Below the pieces are notes generated by a model. That model saw only the letters and a list, made by a program, of their open reading frames with translations, was not told where the DNA came from and made no database searches. Below are positions 25,031 through 33,264 of a stretch of DNA of 64,000 nt, in pieces. The DNA is from Deltaproteobacteria bacterium (GTDB taxonomy: Bacteria > Desulfobacterota > Syntrophia > Syntrophales > JACQWR01): assembly GCA_016209105.1 (NCBI GenBank), contig JACQWR010000018.1, positions 242,030 through 306,029 of the forward strand. The letters run 5' to 3'. Position numbers and translations under genes: made by a program. Each line of letters starts with the position of its first letter. The stretch's first letter is position 1.

Positions 25031-26389
25031 ATGAAGACAACCATACTGCGCATTGCCATTTTCACCATACTTCTTTTCCCCATCGTCACATTGTCTGCAT
25101 ATTCAGCCGCAGAACGCGGTGTGGAGTTAAGAAGCAAAGGAGACCTGAGCCATACGAGCGGGAAGCTGGGGGCATACCGGGCCTTGGTGATCGGCATCAA
25201 CAACTACCAGGACAAGAAGATTCCCGCGCTTAAAACTGCCGTTCATGACGCCAGGGAATTTGCCAATCTGCTGCAAACCCGTTACGGTTTCCAGATCACC
25301 TTACTGCTGGATCGGCAGGCGACAAGGCAAGCAATCATGGATAAGATGCGCGATCTCGCCGCGACCGCTTCACCCGACGAGAGTGTCTTGATCTACTATG
25401 CCGGTCACGGCGATATAGACCGGGTTTTGACTGACGGCTGGTGGGTTCCGGCAGACGCGCAAGGCGGCAATTCCGCTACCTATCTGGACAACATGTTCGT
25501 ACAGCGGGTCATGAAGAGCATGAAGGCGAGGCACGTCCTGCTCGTGTCGGACTCCTGCTATTCCGGTACGTTATTCGGTGAAAGCCGGTCCCTGCCGCCA
25601 CTCATTGACGACCGGTATTACCTGAACCTCTATAACGAAAAGAGCCGCTGGGGGATGACCTCGGGCAACAAGACGCCGGTATCGGACAGCGGCTCGGAAG
25701 GCCACAGCATCTTTGCCTACCAGTTGATCAAGGCGCTGAAGAAGAATGAGAAACCCTACCTCACCACGCAGGAGCTGTGCACCCAGATCGCGCCGATCAT
25801 CGCCAACAATTCGGAGCAGCAGCCGCTCTGCAGCCCCGTGCGGGACACGGGCGACCAGGGGGGCGGGTTTGTCTTCGTGGCCTCAACGACCGCTTCCTTT
25901 TCCGCTTCTGATGCCCCCTCTTATCCGGCGAAATCGAGATCGCGGCCAGAGTCTGATGCGTTAGCGCGGCAGAAAGAAGCTCTGGACGGGGAAAAACAGG
26001 AACTGGAGCGGGACCGGCAGGAAATTGAGAGGATGCAGGCCCTGGAGGCCGAGCGGAAGAAACTGGAAGCGGAGCGCAATGAATTGGCGAATAAAAAGAA
26101 GCTGCTTTCCCTGGGGAATCGCCCCTCTCTCCCTGCACCCCGGGAGACGGGCGGGGATGAATTCATTGCCAATGACAAGCGGACCGTCTTCGTACTCATG
26201 GAGACCAGCCTGGGTACCGTAAAACTGGAACTCTTCGCCAAGGATGCACCGATTTCGGTAAAGAACTTCCTGTTGACCCTTTGGCCTTGGCGTAGTGCAT
26301 CACAAGTGTTATACTTACCGCCAAGGAGAACGAACCATGCCCACCAAAAATCCGCGACTAAACATTGTTGTCGAGCCCCCTCTATATAG
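25031..26389 (+). CDS. Secreted caspase-like (C14) protease with truncated cyclophilin-like tail
   Basis: 452 residues as read. Signal peptide at residues 1-28. Peptidase C14 domain at about 45-280: YRALVIGINNYQD, catalytic His in IYYAGHGD, catalytic Cys in SDSCYSGTLFG. A charged coiled coil follows (about 310-360). Then VLMETSLGTVKLELFAKDAPISVKNFL, the first strand and helix of a cyclophilin-type prolyl isomerase, breaks off at about nucleotide 26275. The last about 40 codons are out-of-frame reading of a toxin-antitoxin promoter and gene. The protease part looks intact and active; the isomerase is lost. The SD is in GGGGGGAGCG. Confidence 0.85.
   Translation: MKTTILRIAIFTILLFPIVTLSAYSAAERGVELRSKGDLSHTSGKLGAYRALVIGINNYQDKKIPALKTAVHDAREFANLLQTRYGFQITLLLDRQATRQAIMDKMRDLAATASPDESVLIYYAGHGDIDRVLTDGWWVPADAQGGNSATYLDNMFVQRVMKSMKARHVLLVSDSCYSGTLFGESRSLPPLIDDRYYLNLYNEKSRWGMTSGNKTPVSDSGSEGHSIFAYQLIKALKKNEKPYLTTQELCTQIAPIIANNSEQQPLCSPVRDTGDQGGGFVFVASTTASFSASDAPSYPAKSRSRPESDALARQKEALDGEKQELERDRQEIERMQALEAERKKLEAERNELANKKKLLSLGNRPSLPAPRETGGDEFIANDKRTVFVLMETSLGTVKLELFAKDAPISVKNFLLTLWPWRSASQVLYLPPRRTNHAHQKSATKHCCRAPSI
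26285..26326 (+). promoter_or_regulatory. Promoter/operator of the RHH-RelE module
   Basis: TTGGCG (26287-26292), 17-base spacer, TATACT (26310-26315). The promoter is bracketed by CCTTGGCG (26285-26292) and CGCCAAGG (26319-26326), a perfect 8-bp inverted repeat suited to repression by the antitoxin. Confidence 0.55.
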
Positions 26390-26564
26390 GGCCATGCAAG
26401 ACTTTGCAACGAGCGAGGGCGTTTCCATGTCCACCGTTGCCCGTGACCTTATCCGGGAGGCCATAGACTTGCGGGAAGATGTCGCCCTTGCAGCGCTTGC
26501 CGACACTCGCATCAAGACCCTCGACAAAAAAAAGGCGCTCACCCATAAAGATGTATGGGAATGA
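26337..26564 (+). CDS. Ribbon-helix-helix antitoxin
   Basis: 75 residues from ATG 26337, preceded by AAGGAGA. PRLNIVVEPPLYRAMQDFATSEGVSMSTVARDLIREAI is a ribbon-helix-helix DNA-binding domain, and the C-terminal tail would bind a toxin. The ATGA overlap at 26561 leads into a broken RelE toxin. It may persist as a regulator or as protection against related toxins. Confidence 0.8.
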   Translation: MPTKNPRLNIVVEPPLYRAMQDFATSEGVSMSTVARDLIREAIDLREDVALAALADTRIKTLDKKKALTHKDVWE

Positions 26565-26838
26565 CCCATACCCTTTACATTACGCTATCACCCCGCTGTT
26601 CGTGATGAGGACCTGCCCCTGATTGACCGAAAATCAAGAGATAGTATCCGTAAGGCCATCGAAGAACTTGCAGACCGCACTTCAGTACGGGCAGTTTTTG
26701 CGAAAGTCCCTGAAAGGCTAATGGAAGCTCCGCGTAGGTGATTTCCGGGTCGTGTTCCAAGTGATCGAGTCCGAGGTATGGATTCTTGGCATCAGGCATC
26801 GGAAATCGATATACGCGGATATCGGGAAGAGGGTGTAA
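26561..26838 (+). pseudogene. Broken RelE-family toxin
   Basis: Pieces of one RelE-type protein are spread over frames: MTHTLY, then LRYHPAVRDEDLPLIDRKSRDSIRKAIEEL, then FLRKSLKG-stop-WKLRVGDFRVVFQV...VWILGIRHRKSIYADIGKRV. Two frameshifts and a TAA break it. The C-terminal GDFRVVF and IRHR motifs are those of RelE mRNA interferases. The toxin is dead while the antitoxin is open. Confidence 0.85.
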
Positions 26839-26894
26839 GGGCTTTGCATGTCTTATGCTGTGGTGTTCTTCCTGTAACAAAGCGTCCTGCGATT

Positions 26895-26924
26895 TTGACA
26901 AACATCTCACCTTTCAAATGATAA
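26895..26924 (+). promoter_or_regulatory. Possible promoter for the TPR gene
   Basis: TTGACA (26895-26900), 18-base spacer, TGATAA. The leader to 27071 is about 140 bases, AT-rich and has no gene. Confidence 0.4.
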
Positions 26925-27070
26925 TCGTTATTAACTTAAGTCGTTATTTGACGCATTGTGAAAAATATGCGAACCTCTGCTTATAATTTTGCGTTTCTTA
27001 TGTACGAATCGATTTAGGTTCAAGAATGACGTTATCGAACCCTCTATGCCGAATAAGGAACAATTAAACA

Positions 27071-30000
27071 ATGGTTGATTTTTCATCAACTTCAATCCCA
27101 CGACCAAGAGATTGGCAAGCATTTGAGCGATGCTGTCGCACCTTATTCGAATGCATTCTAAAGGACCCTCAGACCCAGCTTCACGGCCGAACTGGTCAAT
27201 CTCAACATGGGGTCGATGTATATGGAAGGCGGGGTGGTGATGGTGGGCCATGGGTAGGTATACAATGCAAAGGAAAAGAGGGGAAAACTTATGGCAAAAA
27301 GGTTACTGAAAAAGAACTTCGCGGGGAAGTAAAGAAAGCATTTGATTTCAAGCCAAGTCTTTCAGAGTTTATTCTTGTTACCACTGCTCCCAGTGATGCC
27401 AATATTCAACTTATAGCTCGCCATATTACGGAAGAAAATGAAAAAGCCGGCCACCCCATGACAGTTGCCGCATGGGGATGGGAAGAAATAGAAGCCCGAA
27501 TCGCTGCGTATCCCCCCGCATTACGCGTATTCCACCCAGATTCAAATCCGTTTACGGACGAAATCTTATTCGGTCAGGCTAAAATCAAAACCGAAATGGA
27601 TGCGATTTCAGCCAAGATAGACACTTCACAAGGGGAAATCCTCGCTGCAGTTTATGCTATCGCAGGGAATACAAGTGGATCTTCCGCAAAGGAACAAAGC
27701 GAACTGGAAGCTCAGTTGCATAGAGAGATCGATAACTATCGAGATCTAATTGTGAGTGGCCAATCAAAAACCAGCATGAGGTTATTGGAAAAACTGAAAA
27801 GGAAAATATGGGAGAAGGCTTCAGCTCGGATAAAGTTCAGAATCACCACGAATATTGGCGCCGCCTTGTTAAGGCTCGGAGATGAAAAGGAGGCCGCTGA
27901 ATGTTTTCTTTCCGCAATTGAGTACGATCCTTTGGATAAGATTGGCATGGCAAATTTTGCCCTTGCCCATATATTACAGGGCAATATTGGGAAAGCCATC
28001 GAAGCGGCCCGGAATGCTCTAAGCCAAGACCCCGAAAATGAGGACGCAGCAGGCTATCTCATTCAGGCCCATCATACAGACCCGAATATTACTGATCCTT
28101 TTAGCTTGGTGCCAAAGAATCTCTGGGGGAAAAAAGGAGTCATAACAGGAGCTATTTTTTTTTGGCGCCGGAGAGGAATGCCCGAGTGGCGCAAACTGGC
28201 TCATGAAGCAGCAGAACTTTTTCCGGAAGCAGATGAACTGAAACGCGCTTCAGCCGAAGCACATCTCGATGCAGTATGCAAATCAAAATGGGTCCTGCTG
28301 GGCCATGGTATTTCGACTGATAAAGATTTGAAGAATCTCAGTGATGCTGCCTCTGCTCTTCAATCGATATGGGACACTATCAAAATTGGTGAACACAAGA
28401 TTGATATAAGCCTTTCGAACAATTTGGCCATGGCATATCGTATCCTTGGCAGACATGAAGATGCAGCAAAAATTCTTGACGAAGCCCTTGCGAAAGCACC
28501 GGACGACATAGCCCTCATAAAATTGAGAGCTATGTCCTATATTTCATTGAAAGAAGATGAGGAAGCGTTAAAGCTGCTCCTTAAAAAAAGAGGGACAGAT
28601 CCGGAAGCCGCAGTTTTAACAGCCGAATTGCTTTTGAACCAAGATCCAGAAAAAGCGCGAGATGTAGTGTCAGAAATCGACAAACCTGGAATCGATGATG
28701 AGCACCGTGTGCCTGCATCCTTACTTCGAATTGAAAGTTACCTCCGCGAAGGTAAACGTGACGTAGCTCTTGAGCATGCAAGACACTTAGTAGCAGAGTA
28801 CCCTAAGTCAATCGAAGTTATTATTGTGTTCGCGAATATACTACGCGAAGGTGGGGACGGTTCCGCCGAAAAAACATTATTGAAGGCCAGGGGCCTTATT
28901 GATGAAGACTCCCCCTTTGTAGATCGGTTCTTAGTTGCCAGGGAGCTGCATCACTGGGATCATCATGATGAAGCAGTGGAAATCCTCGACGGTCATATTG
29001 ATTTTTTCAGAGACACACCGGCCCTTCAGCTATTCCTGTCTTCTCTGAAAGCGAGCGATCGACGTCTACAGGCATATGAATGTATTAAGAAGTTGCCATC
29101 CGAAATTGCTGAGAAACCTTGGTATTTAAAAATTCAAGCGGGCGTGCACATTTCTCGTGGCGCTTATCCTGCTGCCGAAAAGGCTCTCGACAAATATTTT
29201 CAGCTTCGCCCTGATGATCTTCCGATGCGTCACATATGGGTTGGCCTTTGCTATAGGTATTCGGAGGGGCGCGCCAAAATAAAGACTTTTCTGGAAGGAA
29301 ATGTCGAGGACCTAAAGGGAAGTGCTTCCAATCGCATGCAGATTGCTATGCTCCTCGAGAGGTTCGGTTTTGAAGAGCGTGCCTTTCAATTAGGGTATCG
29401 AATATTCATCGAAAACCCTGATAAACCCGAAATTCATGTCAAATACACGGCCCTTCTGCTTTATCCCAATAAGCCTGGTGACATGGATCTCAACTCAAAA
29501 GAAATTGGGCCAGATGTCGTCTTCGTTATTGAAAGTGATCGAGGAGAAAGCGACTATTATCTAATTGAGAAAGATGAGCAGCTTAGGAAAAAAGATGGTC
29601 ACGCTATATCACCCGATCACGCTATTGCCAAAAAGGTCTTGGGGCTCCGAAAAGGGGATTCCTTCACAATAGAAGAAACGATCAATCCTTCTGAAAACTG
29701 GCACATCAAATCGATCAAACATAAGTATCTCGACTCCCTGCACAAGTGTATGGAGCGCTTTAATCGTCAGTTCCCTTCTTCTCAGGGCTTTCAGAGAATG
29801 GTTTTTGACCCAAAATCTCCAGAAACCATTCTCGCACCCATAAAAGCTCGCCATGATGCTTTTCAGGCAATGTTCATCCAGTTCGAGCAATCGCCTGTTC
29901 CTATTTTGATCTTTGCAAAGACACTGGGCATAGACGTTATAAGTGCATGGAGTGGCATAATCGAGACTTTGCGAAAGTTCCGGGTTTGTATGGGAGCAAA

Positions 30001-30955
30001 AGAGGAACGGGATATGGCTTCGAATGCGATCATTCGCAATTCCCAATCTGGATGTGTAACTGATGCACTGACTTTATACATAATCCGGAGGCTTGGGCTT
30101 GAGGACACAATTGTAGAGATGTGTGGTTCGATAGGAATGACGGAATCTTCTGTTGATGTTTTCAGGCAACGTAAGGAAGACATAGAATTTCATGGGGGTA
30201 AACCATTTCTTGTGATGTCCTTTCAGAATGGAAGATATTTTCGAGAAGAGATCACGGCTGAGAAACTCCGAAGCGCTCTTGATGAAGTCCAAAATGATCT
30301 CAATTGGATCGTGAAGAATTGCGATATTCTACCCGCTGAAAGTAACTTTGGAGTATCTGCCACATTTCGCGAAATCTCAAAAAGGTTTGGGAGCGATTTA
30401 TTTGACAGCATCTCGGCGGCTGATGGCTCACATCGTATCTTCTTGTGTGAGGACTATCTGTATCGTATTTTAGCTACGCAAAACGGAAAATTACCGGCCA
30501 CATGGTTGCAGCCGGTTCTGATGATGGCAAGGGATCGAAATATATTGTCCCCGGAAAAGTATGATGATGCGGTCTACTATATGCTGGATTGTGGTTTTGA
30601 ACATATAGCAGTGGATATGGGCGGTTTGTTGCGCGCTGCAAGATTAGATACAGATATAGATGGGAAAAGATTTAAGAAAATAGCTGAAGCTCTCGGCGGG
30701 CCTTCTGCCGATATGAAATCTCATATTGTGGTTGCGGCTTCTTTCTTAAATGAAATATGGAAAGAATATGAACCGCCGCTCGAAGGCAAAGCACAGACCG
30801 GCAAAGTCTTAGAATGCCTTTTGAAAGGGAGGGGAGAAGATTTTCGCGAAATTGCTCGAAGTCTTAATCTCCTAGTTGCACCAAGAAAAGCATTTAAAAA
30901 ATATCTTCTGGAATGGCTCCAGGGGCACTTTTATCTGCCATTTAATTCGAAATGA
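27071..30955 (+). CDS. Giant nuclease-TPR-GreA/B-like-PIN-like protein
   Basis: 1294 residues. Residues 1-170: Mrr-like PD-(D/E)XK nuclease fold (QHGVDVYG, then GIQCKGKE, the D...QxK pattern), with a WGWEEIEARIA end often seen in such domains. About 215-790: many TPR-like helical repeats. About 805-880: a GreA/GreB C-terminal-like domain (ISPDHAIAKKVLGLRKGDSF). About 930-1200: a PIN-like region with VTDALTLYIIRRLGLED and a later acidic FLCEDYLYRIL. Domain assignments after the TPRs are by eye. The gene is clearly AT-richer than its neighbours, as expected for acquired DNA. Two possible nucleases on a TPR scaffold suggest a defence effector; that is inference. AAGGA precedes ATG 27071. Confidence 0.75.
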   Translation: MVDFSSTSIPRPRDWQAFERCCRTLFECILKDPQTQLHGRTGQSQHGVDVYGRRGGDGGPWVGIQCKGKEGKTYGKKVTEKELRGEVKKAFDFKPSLSEFILVTTAPSDANIQLIARHITEENEKAGHPMTVAAWGWEEIEARIAAYPPALRVFHPDSNPFTDEILFGQAKIKTEMDAISAKIDTSQGEILAAVYAIAGNTSGSSAKEQSELEAQLHREIDNYRDLIVSGQSKTSMRLLEKLKRKIWEKASARIKFRITTNIGAALLRLGDEKEAAECFLSAIEYDPLDKIGMANFALAHILQGNIGKAIEAARNALSQDPENEDAAGYLIQAHHTDPNITDPFSLVPKNLWGKKGVITGAIFFWRRRGMPEWRKLAHEAAELFPEADELKRASAEAHLDAVCKSKWVLLGHGISTDKDLKNLSDAASALQSIWDTIKIGEHKIDISLSNNLAMAYRILGRHEDAAKILDEALAKAPDDIALIKLRAMSYISLKEDEEALKLLLKKRGTDPEAAVLTAELLLNQDPEKARDVVSEIDKPGIDDEHRVPASLLRIESYLREGKRDVALEHARHLVAEYPKSIEVIIVFANILREGGDGSAEKTLLKARGLIDEDSPFVDRFLVARELHHWDHHDEAVEILDGHIDFFRDTPALQLFLSSLKASDRRLQAYECIKKLPSEIAEKPWYLKIQAGVHISRGAYPAAEKALDKYFQLRPDDLPMRHIWVGLCYRYSEGRAKIKTFLEGNVEDLKGSASNRMQIAMLLERFGFEERAFQLGYRIFIENPDKPEIHVKYTALLLYPNKPGDMDLNSKEIGPDVVFVIESDRGESDYYLIEKDEQLRKKDGHAISPDHAIAKKVLGLRKGDSFTIEETINPSENWHIKSIKHKYLDSLHKCMERFNRQFPSSQGFQRMVFDPKSPETILAPIKARHDAFQAMFIQFEQSPVPILIFAKTLGIDVISAWSGIIETLRKFRVCMGAKEERDMASNAIIRNSQSGCVTDALTLYIIRRLGLEDTIVEMCGSIGMTESSVDVFRQRKEDIEFHGGKPFLVMSFQNGRYFREEITAEKLRSALDEVQNDLNWIVKNCDILPAESNFGVSATFREISKRFGSDLFDSISAADGSHRIFLCEDYLYRILATQNGKLPATWLQPVLMMARDRNILSPEKYDDAVYYMLDCGFEHIAVDMGGLLRAARLDTDIDGKRFKKIAEALGGPSADMKSHIVVAASFLNEIWKEYEPPLEGKAQTGKVLECLLKGRGEDFREIARSLNLLVAPRKAFKKYLLEWLQGHFYLPFNSK

Positions 30956-31082
30956 AAAACATCTTTCACAAATGACTTCCCTATCATTATCTCGATCTTA
31001 TCACTTTCAAACGGTACTCTTCACCAGTTCTATAATCTGATTCAATTGACTTGTAAGCGTCGCGCTGCAGCGCATCACCGGT

Positions 31083-31529
31083 TCAGGAACGGAACTTGAG
31101 CATCGCCACGCCGGTTGCGTCGTCGTGCGCCTTGTAAGCGTCGGTGCCCAAAATCTCGGTGATGACGGCCTCGATAACAAGGAAGACCGTGCCGTCGCGG
31201 CGGATGCAGCCCGTGATGGTCTCGCCCCCCCGGCCGATGGCGCCGTGCAGATGGAGGACCGGCTCGTCCCCCTCCCCCTTATAGAAAAACGTCCCGAAAC
31301 CCAGGACCTCGCGGGCATCGCTGAACTCCTTCCAGAGTGGCTCGGGCGGGATCACGGCCTCACGCGGGCCGGCCACGACACCCGCCGTGCGCATGCCGCC
31401 CAGGAGCATGACCGTCCCGACGTTCACTTTTTCGGTGCGCGCCAGTTTCTTTATCTCGGCCAAAAGATCGTCGTGGTCTTCGAACTTGAGCAGGAACACC
31501 CGCCCGAAAGAACCTTGTCGGTATTGCAT
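31083..31529 (-). CDS. PPC/DUF296 domain protein
   Basis: 148 residues, a single PPC (plants and prokaryotes conserved) domain: GGMRTAGVVAG, LHLHGAIGRGG and TGCIRRDGTVFLVIEAVI. The LHLHG histidines match the metal or ligand site of bacterial members. Function in bacteria is not established; many members are described as DNA-binding-like. It is followed on the same strand, 24 bases away, by the upstream J-domain gene, so they may be cotranscribed. Confidence 0.85.
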   Translation of the reverse strand: MQYRQGSFGRVFLLKFEDHDDLLAEIKKLARTEKVNVGTVMLLGGMRTAGVVAGPREAVIPPEPLWKEFSDAREVLGFGTFFYKGEGDEPVLHLHGAIGRGGETITGCIRRDGTVFLVIEAVITEILGTDAYKAHDDATGVAMLKFRS

Positions 31530-31553
31530 GAAAGTCCTCCTCTCCCCTGCCCT

Positions 31554-32306
31554 TCAGCGGCCGCGGGGACGGATCGCCGCCACGGGCATGACCCAGCGAT
31601 TCTTTTCCCCCTCATAGACCCATTTATCGGGAAAACCGCGGCGGAAGGTGAAGTTCGGTTTTTCGGCCCACTGCATCAGGTCCTGATAGGCCTTGTGCAC
31701 CTTTCGGAAGATCACCGCGTCTCCACCTGAATCGGGATGGTGAATTTTCGCTTGGCGGCGGTACGCATCCTTGATGATTCCTTTCCGCTTTTCCGGCGAA
31801 CTCAGGATACCCTTCTCCAGATTGAGATAGACCAGAGAAGCGGGGGAAATGGACGGCATGTACACAACCGGAGGCTTGACGCTCGCCAGCGATACGCGGT
31901 CCGGGAGCGCGGAATCGAGGACATGGCGGGAAGCGACATATCGCTTCTTTGTCCGATAGTGTTCGGTCCACCACAACTCCCCGAGGATATTCGCCATCCT
32001 GCCGAAGTCCTCGCCGGGTTTCTTTCCCGGCGTGCGGCGGGCGACGAAACTACAGATATTCTTTGTCCCATAGGGAAGGATGTCAAGGTTGATCAGACGA
32101 TCGGTAAAATAGAAGGTGGCGTATCGCGTGTTAAGCGCCTGCAGGAGGCCGGTGCGCAGGTCCAGTTTCTGCCGGAGATTCTGCCGGCATTTGAGGGAGC
32201 AGAAGCGCTTCCTGCCCATATTTTCCCGTGTCCCGCAGGAGAGACACCGTCGAGGTTCGCCCGCACCGGAAGGCAAGGCGGGCACGAGGCTCGTGCATTG
32301 GTTCAT
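31554..32306 (-). CDS. Zinc-finger/J-domain protein
   Basis: 250 residues. N-terminal CLSCGT...FCSLKCRQNL is a small treble-clef-like zinc motif. The C-terminal part, residues about 175-225, is a DnaJ-type J domain with the HPD signature (AKIHHPDSGGDAVIFRKVHKAYQDLM). The middle 120 residues are unrecognised. The J domain at the C-terminus and the absence of a G/F region make it a DnaK co-chaperone of restricted purpose (type III-like). Confidence 0.75.
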   Translation of the reverse strand: MNQCTSLVPALPSGAGEPRRCLSCGTRENMGRKRFCSLKCRQNLRQKLDLRTGLLQALNTRYATFYFTDRLINLDILPYGTKNICSFVARRTPGKKPGEDFGRMANILGELWWTEHYRTKKRYVASRHVLDSALPDRVSLASVKPPVVYMPSISPASLVYLNLEKGILSSPEKRKGIIKDAYRRQAKIHHPDSGGDAVIFRKVHKAYQDLMQWAEKPNFTFRRGFPDKWVYEGEKNRWVMPVAAIRPRGR

Positions 32307-32441
32307 TGACGTATTTCAACCTGGTTCCTTTTCGCCGTTCGCTTGCTGCAAGGTAACAGCTTCAATGCAACATATTTACCGTCATTCCAGCAAAGAGAAG
32401 GCACTATAATCAGAATATTCGGCTTTGTCAAAATTAAACCT

Positions 32442-33263
32442 TTACGATATGCCATATCGTCTTCTCTGTTTCTTGATGAACCCCTCTTTCTCCAGGTCGG
32501 CCAGGTTCTTTTTTACGCGTACGGCGTCCATGCCGGTTTCTTTTACGATCTGCGCCACAGTCAGCGGTTCTCCGGCGACAAGCGTCTTCAGGATTCTTCC
32601 CCGCACCTGGCGGTTCGAGTTCTCGAAGGGGCTCTGGCGGACGTAATGGGCGCTCCGCTTGTTCGGATTTCCCTGTTCCCCCTTCAGCATGGCGCCGTAG
32701 TCCATAAGGGCGTTGTACCACTTCCGGGGATTGCGCATATCCAGCGTCTGCCGAACCAGGGGGACGATTTCCTCATCACGGATATTATCCCGGTCGCGCA
32801 GGAACTCGTGGATATACGCGCGCCGGATGTTGGTGTCCATAAACATGACAGGTTTGTTGAAGGCAAACGCCAGAACAGCGCCCGCCGTATACTTCCCGAC
32901 CCCCGGCAGGGTAATCAGACGCTCCTCATCGGAAGGAAGTTTCCCCCCATACTCGTTCACGACCTTTTGGGCAAGAGCGCGGAGCGAAAGGGCGCGGCGG
33001 TTGTACCCCATGCCCTGCCAGAGGCGAAGCAGCTTGGGGAGCGTCGCCTTCGCCAGGGACGCAAAATCGGGAAAGGCCGTGATGAACTCTTCATACTTTC
33101 CGATCACCCGCTCGACCTGCGTCTGCTGGAGCATGACTTCGGAAACCAGGACGTGATAGGGATTTTTTGTCCTGCGCCAGGGGAGATCGCGGCCATACTT
33201 CCGGTAGTGGCCGTAGACCTTCTTACGGAAAGAACTGACCGTGGAAGGAGAAAGGGATTTCAT
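32442..33263 (-). CDS. MutY-like adenine glycosylase without Fe-S cluster
   Basis: 273 residues from the ATG at 33263, one base after the upstream stop; the longer track start lies in the neighbouring gene. HhH-GPD fold: SEVMLQQTQVERV carries the MutY catalytic Glu, LPGVGKYTAGAVLAF is the helix-hairpin-helix, and MDTNIRR carries the catalytic Asp. The four-cysteine Fe-S loop and the C-terminal NUDIX-like domain of MutY are missing. In their place is a winged helix (LTVAQIVKETGMDAVRVKKNLADLEKEGFI). It is probably a base-excision glycosylase of a reduced MutY class. Confidence 0.8.
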   Translation of the reverse strand: MKSLSPSTVSSFRKKVYGHYRKYGRDLPWRRTKNPYHVLVSEVMLQQTQVERVIGKYEEFITAFPDFASLAKATLPKLLRLWQGMGYNRRALSLRALAQKVVNEYGGKLPSDEERLITLPGVGKYTAGAVLAFAFNKPVMFMDTNIRRAYIHEFLRDRDNIRDEEIVPLVRQTLDMRNPRKWYNALMDYGAMLKGEQGNPNKRSAHYVRQSPFENSNRQVRGRILKTLVAGEPLTVAQIVKETGMDAVRVKKNLADLEKEGFIKKQRRRYGIS

Positions 33264-33264
33264 C

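Noticed and set aside
26695-26745. Selenocysteine explanation for the broken RelE
   Set aside because: The internal stop is TAA and there are frameshifts too, so it is a true pseudogene.
27540-27560. TTCAAATCC T-loop-like string
   Set aside because: Inside the TPR coding frame, with no acceptor or anticodon stems; not a tRNA.
31052-31145. Repeated CTTGTAAGCGTCG around the PPC gene end
   Set aside because: A 13-base coincidence without structure or further copies noticed.
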